Source: a bacterium 1XD8-76 (lineage in GTDB: Bacteria; Bacillota; Clostridia; Lachnospirales; Lachnospiraceae). Taken from it: a stretch of DNA of 64,000 nucleotides. The notes below the pieces were generated by a model that searched no databases, was not told the DNA's origin, and saw only the letters and a program-made list of their open reading frames with translations. A program made the position numbers and the translations under genes. The stretch spans positions 62,001 to 126,000 of the forward strand of contig RAZE01000003.1 in assembly GCA_003611955.1 (NCBI GenBank), in the 5' to 3' direction. This document shows, piece after piece, positions 52,877 through 62,483 of this stretch (the first letter of the stretch is position 1; every line of letters starts with the position of its first letter).

Positions 52877-54033
52877 GTGTTTCCGCGTCCTTTCTGTACC
52901 GCCAGATCCGGGCGGTTTAACAGTGCATCCTCGATCAGGTCATACAGCGTATCCTCCGCGGTATGCATGATCACGGCCTTGTCCATATTCCAGTACACCG
53001 TGACGGCACTGCCGACTTCCGGCAGATCACTGTGGGGATGCTGGTTTAATCTTAGCCTCTGGCCGTTGGGCAGGGCAACGACGGTCTTTACGATGGAACC
53101 GACGTAAACATGCTCCTTTACGATGCCGCGGAGCCGGAAGTGTTCTACCGGTTCGAAGGAGTACATCGTGTTTTCCGGGCGAATGGAGATGTAGATCATC
53201 TCGTCCTGCACGAACCCCGTGCCCTTTGCGTGCACAACGCCGTTCTCCGCAGTCAGTTCGATCAGGTCCCCGTCGATCCCCGTGACGGAGGCTTCTATAA
53301 TATTGGATTCGCCGATAAAGCTGGCGACAAACTTGGTCTTCGGCCGCTCATAGATCTCCCGGGCCGTTCCGATCTGCTCGATGATGCCGTTGTTCATCAC
53401 GGCGATTCGGTCGCTCATGGTCAGAGCTTCCTCCTGATCGTGGGTCACATAGATGAAAGTGATGCCGAGCTGCTTTTGCAGATGCTTTAATTCCATCTGC
53501 ATCTGTTTGCGGAGCTTCAGGTCCAGAGCGCCCAACGGTTCATCCAGAAGCAGAACCTTCGGATTATTGACAAGGGCTCTGGCGATGGCAACCCTCTGGC
53601 GCTGTCCGCCGGACATCTGGTGGGGTTTCCTGCGGCCGAAATTTTTCAGCTGTACCAGTTCCAGCATTTTTTCGACCCTCTCCCGGATCTCAGGCTTCGG
53701 CACTTTCTTTTCCACCAGTCCGAAAGCCACATTGTCGAAAACATTCATATGCGGGAAGAGCGCGTAACTCTGAAATACCGTGTTGACGTTGCGCTTGTAG
53801 GGAGCGAGATCGGTCACATCGGCCTGCTCCAAATAGACACATCCCTGGGATGGCGTCTCAAAACCCGCGATAATGCGGAGCGTGGTGGTCTTGCCGCAGC
53901 CGGAAGGACCGAGCAGGGTCAGAAATTCGCCTTCGTAAACATCCAGATCGATACTTTTCAGGACTTCACTCTTTCCGAAATCTTTTGTCACACCGGACAG
54001 TCTCACGATGGGTTTGCTGTCAGTTTTTATCAT
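52873..54033 (-). CDS. potA: Spermidine/putrescine ABC transporter ATPase
   Basis: This 386-residue ATPase energises polyamine import. Walker A is GPSGCGKTTT, the Q-loop is VFQSYALFPHMNV, the signature is MSGGQRQRVAIARAL, Walker B is VLLLDEPLGALD, the H-loop THDQEEALTMSD. The C-terminal TOBE-type domain (about 285-386) is complete. ATG 54033 (MIKTDSKP) follows AAAAGGA; the upstream TTG at 54054 is unlikely. It is 51 bases after the P-II-like gene on the same strand. Confidence 0.94.
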   Translation of the reverse strand: MIKTDSKPIVRLSGVTKDFGKSEVLKSIDLDVYEGEFLTLLGPSGCGKTTTLRIIAGFETPSQGCVYLEQADVTDLAPYKRNVNTVFQSYALFPHMNVFDNVAFGLVEKKVPKPEIRERVEKMLELVQLKNFGRRKPHQMSGGQRQRVAIARALVNNPKVLLLDEPLGALDLKLRKQMQMELKHLQKQLGITFIYVTHDQEEALTMSDRIAVMNNGIIEQIGTAREIYERPKTKFVASFIGESNIIEASVTGIDGDLIELTAENGVVHAKGTGFVQDEMIYISIRPENTMYSFEPVEHFRLRGIVKEHVYVGSIVKTVVALPNGQRLRLNQHPHSDLPEVGSAVTVYWNMDKAVIMHTAEDTLYDLIEDALLNRPDLAVQKGRGNT

Positions 54034-54084
54034 TCCTTTTGTGAATACCTCCAAATTGAAATGTGAGCGCAGCCCACAGTGTTG

Positions 54085-54426
54085 CTACAGTACCTGCCTG
54101 CCCCTCTCTCCGGTGCGGATGCGCATGACGTCATCGATATCGGAGATGAATACCTTGCCGTCCCCCACATTGCCGGTGGACAGTTTATCGACGATCTCGG
54201 AGAGGATATCCTCGAGATCCTCGTCCCAGACGACGGTCATCACATAGAGCTTCGGCAAAAGATTTACTTCCAGTCCCAGTTTTTCAAATTCCGGATTATC
54301 GAAACCTTCCTGATGACCGCATCCCATGGCGGACAGCACGGTCATGCCGCTGTATTCATTTTTGGTCAGTATTTTCTTTAAATCTTCCAGTTTTTCAGGA
54401 CGGATGATCACTTCTATTTTTTTCAT
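54085..54426 (-). CDS. P-II family nitrogen regulator-like protein
   Basis: This 113-residue protein of the P-II fold begins MKKIEVIIRPEKLEDLKKIL, the usual first strand and helix. The T-loop region (GCGHQEGFDNPEFEKLGLEVNLLPK) lacks the Tyr that is uridylylated in E. coli GlnB, so its control differs. The C-terminal part has GNVGDGKVFISDIDDVMRIRTGERG, the usual nucleotide-binding end. P-II proteins sense ATP, ADP and 2-oxoglutarate and bind transporters. Here the gene is directly upstream of potABC, which hints at control of polyamine uptake. GGAGGTTCTT precedes its ATG. Confidence 0.88.
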   Translation of the reverse strand: MKKIEVIIRPEKLEDLKKILTKNEYSGMTVLSAMGCGHQEGFDNPEFEKLGLEVNLLPKLYVMTVVWDEDLEDILSEIVDKLSTGNVGDGKVFISDIDDVMRIRTGERGRQVL

Positions 54427-54465
54427 AAGAACCTCCAGACATATCTAGTTGCAACAGCACTTTTC

Positions 54466-54494
54466 ATAGTAATGGAAAACGGGAGAAAATGCAA
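54466..54494 (-). promoter_or_regulatory. Promoter of the P-II-potABC operon
   Basis: On the minus strand TTGCAT (54489-54494), a 17-base spacer, TACTAT (54466-54471), 40 bases before the P-II start. Confidence 0.6.
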
Positions 54495-54526
54495 TAGATT
54501 GTCGATAGAAGAATGAAAAAACAAAA

Positions 54527-54551
54527 AAAGCAGTGCGGACAGCACTGCTTT
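54527..54551 (-). terminator. Terminator of the 54571-54957 gene
   Basis: Ten perfect pairs join AAAGCAGTGC (54542-54551 on the minus strand) to GCACTGCTTT (54527-54536), with a five-base loop and a run of T (TTTTTTTG) after it. Confidence 0.88.
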
Positions 54552-54570
54552 GGGCGGACACGGTGAATGA

Positions 54571-54957
54571 TTATACGCTCTCGTTAAACAGAGTGGATAC
54601 CGAATCCGAAAGATTTTTAATTTTATCGGCCATGGCGTTGTAGGTGGTGTCGGTGGAAGATTTTGAGGATTTGCCCTCCAGCGCATCCTGCACCAGCTCG
54701 ACTTTTTTGTTTTTTACCTCTTCCTTCAGCGCCTTCTTTGTGTCGGCCTCCGGCACTTCGCTGTAGTAGGCCTTCAGAAGCTTGCCGTAACTGCCGTTTT
54801 TGATGGCGGTGTAATCGATCAGCGTATTGTCTCCGCCGCCCCCCAGCATGGTCTTTGTCAGGTTGGTCATATCCGTGCCGCCGTTAGAACCCAGTTTCTG
54901 CATGCTTCTTGTGACAACACTGGTATAATCAGGTTTCATTTGAACTGTCAGTGACAT
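54571..54957 (-). CDS. Uncharacterised small soluble protein
   Basis: This 128-residue protein has a polar, Ser/Thr/Gly/Asn-rich first half (SVVTRSMQKLGSNGGTDMTNL, LGGGGDNTLID) and a charged helical second half (TKKALKEEVKNKKVELVQDALEG). There is no signal peptide, TM segment or Cys. AAGGAGCTTAG precedes ATG 54957. It ends at a strong terminator and stands alone between the pot operon and dgt. I recognise no family; the heptad-like pattern suggests a coiled-coil structural protein. Confidence 0.65.
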   Translation of the reverse strand: MSLTVQMKPDYTSVVTRSMQKLGSNGGTDMTNLTKTMLGGGGDNTLIDYTAIKNGSYGKLLKAYYSEVPEADTKKALKEEVKNKKVELVQDALEGKSSKSSTDTTYNAMADKIKNLSDSVSTLFNESV

Positions 54958-55167
54958 AATCTAAGCTCCTTCTATGGATTATATTATCAGCCAGGTTATT
55001 ATAATACTATGGTATTTTTTATTTCGGCAGGAAAAAGAGAAAACTTAAGAGGGAATCGCAGAAAAAAATGAAAAAATTTGTAGGACAAATAAAAAAGGAA
55101 ATGGGAGAAATTCGCAGAATATATAATATAGTGAAAGTGATGTCATGACGATTTCGGGGGATAGATC

Positions 55168-56172
55168 ATGCTGATACGGGAGAGGCTGGAGAAGCGGGAA
55201 GAAGACTATTTGAGCCCCTACGCCTGTCATAGCGCGGATTCGAAGGGCAGGGACAGGGCGGAGGAAGAGTGCGATATCCGACCCGTCTTTCAGAGGGACA
55301 GAGACCGCATTCTACATAGCAAATCGTTCCGCAGACTGAAAGATAAAACGCAGGTTTTTCTGACGCCGGACGGCGACCACTACAGAACCAGGCTGACCCA
55401 CACGCTGGAGGTCTCCCAGAATGCCAGAACCATAGCGAAGGCGCTGCGGCTCAATGAGGAGCTGGCGGAGGCGATCGCGCTGGGACATGATCTGGGGCAT
55501 ACGCCCTTTGGGCACGCCGGGGAGCGGGCGTTAAACAATGTCTGTCCCCTTGGTTTTGCACACAATGTGCAGAGCGTGCGGACCGTAGAGCTTCTGGAAA
55601 AGGGGGGACAGGGACTGAACCTGACCGTGGAGGTGCGGGACGGCATCCTGCACCATCAGACCAGGGGGACGCCCTCCACGCTGGAGGGACAGGTGGTGCG
55701 GTTTTCCGACAAGATCGCCTATATCCATCACGACATGGACGACGCGATACGGGCCGGGATTCTGACGCAAAACGATGTGCCGGGAGAGATCGGCGACGTG
55801 ATCGGCTATGATTCCGCGGAGTGGATCGATCATTTCATCCACGATATCGTGTCGAACAGCAGCGGGAGGAACGCTATCGTCATGTCGGAGCCGGTGGAGG
55901 GCGCGCTGAAACGGCTCAGGCAGTTTATGTTCGAGCGGGTCTATATAAACCCGAAGGCCAAGAGCGAAGAGAGGAAGGCCGTGATGCTGGTGGAGACGCT
56001 GTACGATTACTTCTGCAGACACAGGGATGTCCTCCCGGATGAGATGCGGATGCTGCTCGAAAAAGGAGAGCCCCTGGAGCGCGTGGTGTGCGACCATATC
56101 AGCGCCATGACGGACCGCTATGCCATCGCCAAATTTGAGGAGATCTATGTGCCTGCGTCATGGCACGGCTGA
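55168..56172 (+). CDS. dgt: dGTPase-like HD-domain nucleotide triphosphohydrolase
   Basis: This 334-residue HD-superfamily enzyme of the deoxyguanosine triphosphate triphosphohydrolase-like group splits dNTPs into nucleoside and tripolyphosphate. The metal site is formed by RLTHTLEVSQ (His), GHDLGHTPFGHAGE (His-Asp) and a later Asp in DKIAYIHHDMDDAIRAG. The start LIRERLEKREEDYLSPYACHS is typical. First gene of a housekeeping operon with dnaG and rpoD, a common Firmicute order. GGGGGATAGATC precedes the ATG. The -10-like TATAAT at 55122 may be its promoter. Confidence 0.9.
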   Translation: MLIRERLEKREEDYLSPYACHSADSKGRDRAEEECDIRPVFQRDRDRILHSKSFRRLKDKTQVFLTPDGDHYRTRLTHTLEVSQNARTIAKALRLNEELAEAIALGHDLGHTPFGHAGERALNNVCPLGFAHNVQSVRTVELLEKGGQGLNLTVEVRDGILHHQTRGTPSTLEGQVVRFSDKIAYIHHDMDDAIRAGILTQNDVPGEIGDVIGYDSAEWIDHFIHDIVSNSSGRNAIVMSEPVEGALKRLRQFMFERVYINPKAKSEERKAVMLVETLYDYFCRHRDVLPDEMRMLLEKGEPLERVVCDHISAMTDRYAIAKFEEIYVPASWHG

Positions 56173-56200
56173 TTACGGTACTAAGAATAAGGAGGCGGGT

Positions 56201-57973
56201 ATGTTCTATCCGCAGGAAGTAATAGAAGAAATCAGAGCGAGAAATAACATTGTGGATGTGATTTCCGGCTATGTGCATTTACAGAAAAAGGGAGCAAGCC
56301 ATTTCGGGCTCTGTCCTTTTCACAACGAAAAATCGCCGTCCTTTTCGGTGTCCCAGGCAAAGCAGATGTACTACTGCTTTGGCTGCGGGGCGGGAGGGGA
56401 TGTGATCATGTTTCTGCAGCAGTATGAGAACGCTTCCTTTCAGGAGGCGGTGAAGATGCTGGCGGACAGAGCGGGGATCAAACTGCCGGAGCCGGAGTAC
56501 TCGGAGCAGGCGAAGCGGCAGGAAAGCCGTCGGGCAAAGCTGTTGGCCGTCAACAAGGAGGCGGCGAAATACTTTTATTATCAGCTCCGGGCGCCCCACG
56601 GCGGACAGGGGCTTGCCTATCTGAGAAACCGGAAGCTCAGCGAGGAGACCCTGCATAAATTCGGGCTTGGATTTGCGAACAAGACCAGCGACGATCTGTC
56701 AAAATATTTGATCCGGAAGGGATTTCAGGACGAGCTGATCAAAGAGGCGGGACTGGCATCCTTCGATGAGCGCTCCGGTCTCCACGACAAGTTCTGGAAC
56801 CGGGTCATATTTCCGATACAGGATATGAACCACCGCGTCATCGGCTTCGGCGGCCGGGTGATGGGGGAGGGAACGCCCAAGTATCTGAATTCGCCGGAGA
56901 CGCCGGTGTTCGACAAGAGCAGAAATCTCTACGGGCTGAATTTTGCCAGAAGTTCCAGAAAGAACCAGTTTATCCTGTGCGAGGGCTACATGGACGTGAT
57001 CACGATGCACCAGGCAGGCTTCACACAGGCGGTGGCCTCCCTGGGGACTGCTTTTACGCCGGGACAGGCCTCTCTCCTCAAACGCTATGCGGAGGAAGTG
57101 CTGTTAGCCTACGATTCGGACGGGGCCGGTGTGAAGGCGGCGCTGCGGGCGATCGGAATTTTGCGGGAAGCCGGATTGACCGGTCGGGTTATAAGCTTTG
57201 CCCCCTACAAGGATCCGGATGAATTTATCAAGGCTGAGGGGGCGGAGGCTTTTGAGAGACGGCTTACGGAGGCGGAAAACAGCTTTTTCTTTGAGATCCG
57301 CATCCTGTCCGGGCAGTTTGACCTGAAAGATCCGGCGGGAAAGACAAAATTCCACCGGGAGATAGCCAAAAAGCTCTGCAATTTTTCGGAGGAGGCGGAG
57401 CGGGCCAATTATATGGAAGCGATAGCGGAAAAGTACCATATCGGCCATGAGAATCTGCGGAAGCTGGTAAATTCTGCGGCGTCCCAGATCGGTCTCCTAA
57501 AGCCGGTTGAGAGGCCGAAATCCGGTATCCAGTCGAAGAGGACGCCGGAGGACAGCGCGAAAAAAGCGCAGAGGCTTTTGATCACATGGCTGGCGGACAG
57601 GCCGGATATCTATCCGAAGATCAGGGAATATATCACACCGGAAGATTTCTTCGATGAGCTCTATAAAAAGGTGGCAGAGAGGCTGTTCGCGGAGCTGGAG
57701 GAAGGGAAAGTGGACCCGGCGGGCATGATGGATCTGTTCCCGGAGGAGGAGCAGAAAAAGGAGGTGGCCGGACTCTTTCACACGAGCATCGGAAAGATCG
57801 AGAAAAAGAGCGACGCGGAGCAGGCGCTGCACGATATCGTCTGCAATGTAAAGCGAAACAGCTACGAATACTATTCTCAGAGGTTAGGAACAGACATTTC
57901 TGCGCTAAATCAGGTGATTGCGGGCAAAAAAGCGCTGGAAGAACTTAACAAAATGCATATTTCTCTTGATTAG
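56201..57973 (+). CDS. dnaG: DNA primase
   Basis: This 590-residue primase makes the RNA primers of DNA replication. Domains: zinc ribbon (about 35-65, with [11 protein letters not shown] and YYCFGCG), TOPRIM catalytic core (about 250-345; [10 protein letters not shown] and LAYDSDGAG), and a C-terminal helicase-binding part. ATG 56201 ([11 protein letters not shown]) follows AAGGAGGCGGGT and is 28 bases after dgt. Length is normal. Second gene of the operon; rpoD follows. Confidence 0.95.
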   Translation: MFYPQEVIEEIRARNNIVDVISGYVHLQKKGASHFGLCPFHNEKSPSFSVSQAKQMYYCFGCGAGGDVIMFLQQYENASFQEAVKMLADRAGIKLPEPEYSEQAKRQESRRAKLLAVNKEAAKYFYYQLRAPHGGQGLAYLRNRKLSEETLHKFGLGFANKTSDDLSKYLIRKGFQDELIKEAGLASFDERSGLHDKFWNRVIFPIQDMNHRVIGFGGRVMGEGTPKYLNSPETPVFDKSRNLYGLNFARSSRKNQFILCEGYMDVITMHQAGFTQAVASLGTAFTPGQASLLKRYAEEVLLAYDSDGAGVKAALRAIGILREAGLTGRVISFAPYKDPDEFIKAEGAEAFERRLTEAENSFFFEIRILSGQFDLKDPAGKTKFHREIAKKLCNFSEEAERANYMEAIAEKYHIGHENLRKLVNSAASQIGLLKPVERPKSGIQSKRTPEDSAKKAQRLLITWLADRPDIYPKIREYITPEDFFDELYKKVAERLFAELEEGKVDPAGMMDLFPEEEQKKEVAGLFHTSIGKIEKKSDAEQALHDIVCNVKRNSYEYYSQRLGTDISALNQVIAGKKALEELNKMHISLD

Positions 57974-58013
57974 GGAGTATATTACTGTTTATAGCAGGAA
58001 GGATGGAAGTTAT

Positions 58014-59243
58014 ATGGATGAAAACACAAAAGTAAAATTTGACGAGAAGATAAAGGAACTTTTGAATCTTGCCAAAAAGAAAAAGAATGTACTGGACTAC
58101 TCCGATGTCAACGACGCCTTTCGCGATCTGCCCATCGAGGAGGAGCAGTTTGACAAGGTGCTGGAAATTCTGGAGAGCAACGGCATTGTCTGCAATGTGG
58201 AGATTCCGGTGGAGGCTGATCTGGACGATGAGGAGATCAATCTGTCGGAGGAAGATGAGGTGGATGTGGAGAATATTGACCTCTCTGTTCCCGACGGCGT
58301 CAGCATTGAAGATCCGGTCAGAATGTATTTGAAGGAGATCGGCAAGGTGCCTCTGCTCTCCGCGGAGGAGGAGATCGAATTCGCCAAAAAGATCGAGGAC
58401 GGCGCGGCCGCGGAAGAAAAGCTGAAGGATATGGATGCCATGCTGGAGACTGCGGAGGGCGAAGAGAGAGAGACCCTGGAGAAGGAGAAGAAGGAACTCG
58501 GGTACGTGATAGCGGACGGGGAGGACGCGAAGCAGAAGCTGGCGGAGGCGAATCTCCGGTTGGTGGTCTCCATCGCGAAGCGCTATGTGGGGAGAGGCAT
58601 GCTGTTCTTAGATCTGATTCAGGAGGGCAATCTGGGGCTGATCAAGGCCGTGGAAAAATTTGACTACAGGAAGGGATATAAATTTTCCACCTATGCGACC
58701 TGGTGGATCCGTCAGGCGATCACGAGGGCGATTGCAGACCAGGCGCGGACGATCCGGATCCCGGTGCACATGGTGGAGACGATCAACAAGCTGATCCGCG
58801 TGAACAGGCAGCTTCTCCAGGAACTGGGGAGAGAGCCGCTGCCGGAGGAGATCGCGGAAAAGATGGATATTCCGGTGGAGAGAGTGCGGGAGATATCCAA
58901 GATATCTCAGGAGCCGGTGTCGCTGGAGACGCCCATCGGCGAGGAGGAGGACAGCCATCTCGGGGACTTCATCCAGGATGACAATGTGCCGGTCCCGGCG
59001 GAGGCGGCCGCCTTTACGCTGTTGAAGGAACAGCTTGTGGAAGTGCTCAGCACTTTGACGGAGAGGGAGCAGAAAGTGCTTCGTCTGCGGTTCGGACTGG
59101 ATGACGGCAGGGCGAGAACGCTGGAGGAAGTGGGCAAAGAGTTCAACGTGACGAGGGAGAGGATCCGTCAGATCGAGGCGAAAGCCCTGAGAAAACTCCG
59201 CCATCCCAGCAGAAGCCGCAAACTGAAAGATTATTTGAACTGA
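58014..59243 (+). CDS. rpoD: Primary RNA polymerase sigma factor (sigma A)
   Basis: This 409-residue vegetative sigma factor has, in order: region 1.1 (about 1-80), region 1.2 ([16 protein letters not shown]), region 2 ([55 protein letters not shown]), region 3 and region 4 with [31 protein letters not shown] 58014 follows AGGAAGGATGGAAGTTAT. dnaG and rpoD are neighbours in many bacteria (the macromolecular synthesis operon). It recognises the TTGACA/TATAAT promoters noted across this window. Confidence 0.96.
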   Translation: MDENTKVKFDEKIKELLNLAKKKKNVLDYSDVNDAFRDLPIEEEQFDKVLEILESNGIVCNVEIPVEADLDDEEINLSEEDEVDVENIDLSVPDGVSIEDPVRMYLKEIGKVPLLSAEEEIEFAKKIEDGAAAEEKLKDMDAMLETAEGEERETLEKEKKELGYVIADGEDAKQKLAEANLRLVVSIAKRYVGRGMLFLDLIQEGNLGLIKAVEKFDYRKGYKFSTYATWWIRQAITRAIADQARTIRIPVHMVETINKLIRVNRQLLQELGREPLPEEIAEKMDIPVERVREISKISQEPVSLETPIGEEEDSHLGDFIQDDNVPVPAEAAAFTLLKEQLVEVLSTLTEREQKVLRLRFGLDDGRARTLEEVGKEFNVTRERIRQIEAKALRKLRHPSRSRKLKDYLN

Positions 59244-59989
59244 TGGACGGACGGAAGATTCATTTATCCAACAGAATGGCGGCGGTGGCAGGTCTGGTGC
59301 CGGGGGGAGTGACCGCCTGTGATATCGGCTGTGACCACGGGTTTGTGGCGATCTATCTGGTACAGGAACATATCTGCCCCAGGGTGATCGCGACGGATAT
59401 CAACGAGGGACCGCTTTCCCGGGCGAGAGAGCACATAGAGGGCGTCGGTCTTTCCGCGTACATAGAGACAAGACTGTCGGACGGGCTGGAAAAACTGGCG
59501 GCCGGAGAAGTAGAGTGTATGATCGCCGCGGGGATGGGCGGCAGGCTGATCGTGAAGATCCTGGAGGACTATCCGGAAAAGCGGCAAAGTCTGCGCTATC
59601 TGATTTTGCAGCCCCAGTCGGAGCTTTCCTGCGTGCGTGGGTATCTGCGAGAGCGGGGCTTTGTCATCCGGAGGGAGGATATGGTCCTGGAGGACGGAAA
59701 GTTTTATCCGATGATGCTGGCGGAGGCTGTAAATGCCGGAGGGGAGCCATCCCCCGATGCGGAGAAGAACGCATACCTGGAAAGTCTGGAGGACGAATTC
59801 GGTCCCTGCCTGATCAGAGAGCGGAATCCGGTTCTTTTCGCTTACCTGGATTGGTGGGAGGAACTGCAGAACAGAATATTAAAAGAAGTTTTAACATATC
59901 CGAACAGGCGGGATCAGGTGGAGGAAGAACTGCGCCGGATACGGGATGTGAGGAGAAGAATGGATACGGACGGAGGAGGTGCGGTATGA
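59243..59989 (+). CDS. trmK: tRNA (adenine22-N1)-methyltransferase
   Basis: This 248-residue SAM-dependent methyltransferase modifies adenine 22 of tRNAs in Firmicutes. The family mark is VTACDIGCDHGFVAIYLVQE (SAM site), followed by CMIAAGMGGRLIVKIL and LILQPQSE. The ATG overlaps the rpoD stop (TGATGG), so the genes are coupled. The tail (LEEVLTYPNRRDQVEEELRRI-type helices) is typical. The gene next to sigma A is common in this phylum. Confidence 0.93.
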   Translation: MDGRKIHLSNRMAAVAGLVPGGVTACDIGCDHGFVAIYLVQEHICPRVIATDINEGPLSRAREHIEGVGLSAYIETRLSDGLEKLAAGEVECMIAAGMGGRLIVKILEDYPEKRQSLRYLILQPQSELSCVRGYLRERGFVIRREDMVLEDGKFYPMMLAEAVNAGGEPSPDAEKNAYLESLEDEFGPCLIRERNPVLFAYLDWWEELQNRILKEVLTYPNRRDQVEEELRRIRDVRRRMDTDGGGAV

Positions 59990-60768
59990 AATGCTGTGAG
60001 ATCATGGAATATCTGGAGGAGGTTTCCCCGAGATCGTTTGCGGAGAGCTGGGATAATGTGGGGCTGTTGTGCGGCAGGGAGGAGAAGGAAATATCCTCCG
60101 TCTATATTGCCTTGGATGCCACGAGGGAAGTGATAGAGGAGGCGGTGAGACTTCATGCCGATCTGCTGCTGACACACCATCCCATAATATTTAAACCGAT
60201 GAAACAGGTTTCGGGGAGGGATTTTATCGGGGATAAGATACTGACGCTGGCGGAACATAAGATCTGCTGTTATGCGATGCATACCAATTTTGATGTGATG
60301 GGGATGGCGGACGCGGTGGCGGAACAGCTCGGGCTGGAGGATCGGAGGGTGTTGTCCGTGACTTACGAGGACGAGATATCGAAGGAGGGGATCGGCAGAG
60401 CGGGAATTCTGCCGACGCCGATGACGCTGGCGGAGTGCGCGGAATATGTGAAGAGCCGCTGCAAAATAGAGCAGGTAAAGGTATACGGAATGCCGGCGGA
60501 GACCATTGTGATGGCGGCGGTCTGCCCGGGATCCGGAAAAGGCTGTATAGAGGATGCAGTGAGGCTGGGCGCCGATGTTTTAATAACGGGTGATATTGAT
60601 CACCATGAGGGGATCGACGCGGTGGAGCAGGGGCTTGCGATCATCGATGCGGGGCATTACGGACTGGAGAAGATATTTGTTCCCTGCATGGAGGAATACT
60701 GCAAGAAGAAGCTGTCCGGTGTGACCATACACACGGCCCCGGAGAAAAATCCGTTCTGGACGGCATAA
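59986..60768 (+). CDS. Nif3-like dinuclear metal center protein (YqfO type)
   Basis: This 260-residue protein has the NIF3 family pattern: SFAESWDNVGLLCGREE, VIEEAVRLHADLLLTHHPIIFKPMKQ with metal ligand His pair, AMHTNFDVMGMADAV and CPGSGKGCIEDAVRLGADVLITGDIDHHEG. It may be a GTP cyclohydrolase-like enzyme or a metal-site hydrolase; the role is unsettled. ATG 59986 overlaps the trmK stop by four bases (ATGA). GGAGGAGG precedes it. The trmK-nif3 pair is conserved in Firmicutes. Confidence 0.9.
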   Translation: MKCCEIMEYLEEVSPRSFAESWDNVGLLCGREEKEISSVYIALDATREVIEEAVRLHADLLLTHHPIIFKPMKQVSGRDFIGDKILTLAEHKICCYAMHTNFDVMGMADAVAEQLGLEDRRVLSVTYEDEISKEGIGRAGILPTPMTLAECAEYVKSRCKIEQVKVYGMPAETIVMAAVCPGSGKGCIEDAVRLGADVLITGDIDHHEGIDAVEQGLAIIDAGHYGLEKIFVPCMEEYCKKKLSGVTIHTAPEKNPFWTA

Positions 60769-60812
60769 ATGAAAACAAGATTTAATATAAAACGAAAGGA
60801 GGCCGGCAGTTT

Positions 60813-62465
60813 ATGAAGGTGACAGTAGACGGAGTAGTTACGGAATATGCGGAGGACGCGGTTTTTGAGGAGGTGGCCTCAAGACATCAGGAGGAGTATG
60901 GCAACCAGATCGCGCTGGTCATCGCGAACGGGAAAATGCGTGAATTGCACAAAAGGATAAAGGAAGACTGCACAGTATCCTTTCTGACGCTGAAGGATCC
61001 CATCGGGCACAGAGCTTATGTGAGGACCGTCAAAATGATGTTTCTGAAGGCAATAACGGATATTGTGGGGCGGGACGATCTGGAGAGGGTCAAAGTGGAA
61101 TTTGCAGTCAGCAACGGATATTACTGCACGGTGACGGGCAATGTCCAGGTCACCGATCAGCTGGCGCAGGATATCGAGCGGAGGATGAGAGAGCTGTCGG
61201 AGCAGAGGCTGCCCATCATGAAGAAGTATTATCCGATGAGGAGATGCATGAAGCTGATCCGGGAGTACGGCATGAAGGACAAGGAGAAGCTGTTCCGCTA
61301 CCGGAGAAGTTCCGGGGTGAATCTGTACTGTCTGGACGGATTTTACGATTACTACTATGGATATATGCTTCCCCATACCGGCTATGCAAAATATTTTCAG
61401 GTGATTACATACGGCGACGGTTTCATGCTTGTGATGCCGGATCGGAAGGAACCCTTAAAGCTGCAGCCTTTCCGGGCGCAGGAGAAACTGTACCGGACAT
61501 TGAAAGAAGCGACAGAGTGGAGTTCTCATGTGGGCATCGAGAACGTGGGAGAGCTGAATGACGCTATCTGCGGCAATCACATGCAGGAGATGATCCTCTG
61601 GCAGGAGGCGGAGCAGGAGCGCCGCATCGGCGAGATCGCCAAGGAGGCGGTGAGCCGCAGCCATGTGAAATTTGTGATGATAGCGGGACCTTCCTCCTCC
61701 GGAAAGACTTCCTTTGCCAACAGACTTTCGATACAGCTGCGTGCGCTGGGCAAAGTGCCGCATCTGATCAGTCTGGACGATTATTTTGTAAACAGGGAAG
61801 ACACGCCAAAAGATGAGAAGGGCGATTACAATTTTGAGTGTCTGGGAGCGATCGATGTGGAACTGTTCAACAGCGATATGCGGAAGATGCTGGACGGGGA
61901 GGAGGTGGAACTGCCCCATTTCAATTTCATGAGCGGCCACCGGGAGTACAATGGCCATATGATGAAACTGGAGGAGGAGGATATCCTTGTGATCGAGGGG
62001 ATCCACGGACTCAACCCGAAGATGTCCTACTCTCTGCCGGAGGACAGCAAGTTTAAAATTTATATCAGCGCATTGACAAGTCTGAACATTGACGACCACA
62101 ACAGAATACCTACCACCGACGGCAGACTGCTGCGGCGCATCGTGCGGGATGCCAGGACAAGAAACGCCTCCGCGAAGCGGACGATCCAGATGTGGCCCTC
62201 CGTGAGACGGGGGGAGGAAGAAAATATTTTCCCGTTCCAGGAGGAGGCCGATATGATGTTCAATTCGGCCCTGGTCTATGAGCTGGCGGTGTTGAAACAG
62301 TACGCAGAGCCGCTTTTGTTCAGCATCCGGGAGGGAGAGCCGGAGTATTATGAGGCGAAACGTCTGCTGCGCTTCCTCAACTACTTTCTCGGTGTGGACA
62401 GCGCGTCCATTCCGAATAATTCTGTCTGCCGGGAGTTCGTCGGCGGGAGCTGTTTCAAAGTTTGA
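60813..62465 (+). CDS. Nucleoside kinase with TGS-like N-terminal domain (uridine-kinase-like)
   Basis: This 550-residue protein has an N-terminal TGS/threonyl-tRNA-synthetase-like part (1-230; HRAYVRTVKMMFLKAITDI, YCLDGFYDYYYGYMLPHTG) and a C-terminal P-loop kinase of the uridine kinase/phosphoribulokinase group: GPSSSGKTSF (P-loop from residue 292), HLISLDDYFVNRED, FNFMSGHREY and LVIEGIHGLNP. The fusion is widespread in Clostridia and Thermotogae; the phosphate acceptor is a nucleoside in studied cases. GAAAGGAGGCCGGCAG precedes the ATG. It lies downstream of the nif3-like gene by 44 bases. Confidence 0.9.
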   Translation: MKVTVDGVVTEYAEDAVFEEVASRHQEEYGNQIALVIANGKMRELHKRIKEDCTVSFLTLKDPIGHRAYVRTVKMMFLKAITDIVGRDDLERVKVEFAVSNGYYCTVTGNVQVTDQLAQDIERRMRELSEQRLPIMKKYYPMRRCMKLIREYGMKDKEKLFRYRRSSGVNLYCLDGFYDYYYGYMLPHTGYAKYFQVITYGDGFMLVMPDRKEPLKLQPFRAQEKLYRTLKEATEWSSHVGIENVGELNDAICGNHMQEMILWQEAEQERRIGEIAKEAVSRSHVKFVMIAGPSSSGKTSFANRLSIQLRALGKVPHLISLDDYFVNREDTPKDEKGDYNFECLGAIDVELFNSDMRKMLDGEEVELPHFNFMSGHREYNGHMMKLEEEDILVIEGIHGLNPKMSYSLPEDSKFKIYISALTSLNIDDHNRIPTTDGRLLRRIVRDARTRNASAKRTIQMWPSVRRGEEENIFPFQEEADMMFNSALVYELAVLKQYAEPLLFSIREGEPEYYEAKRLLRFLNYFLGVDSASIPNNSVCREFVGGSCFKV

Positions 62466-62483
62466 TGAGAAGGGGATGATGGT

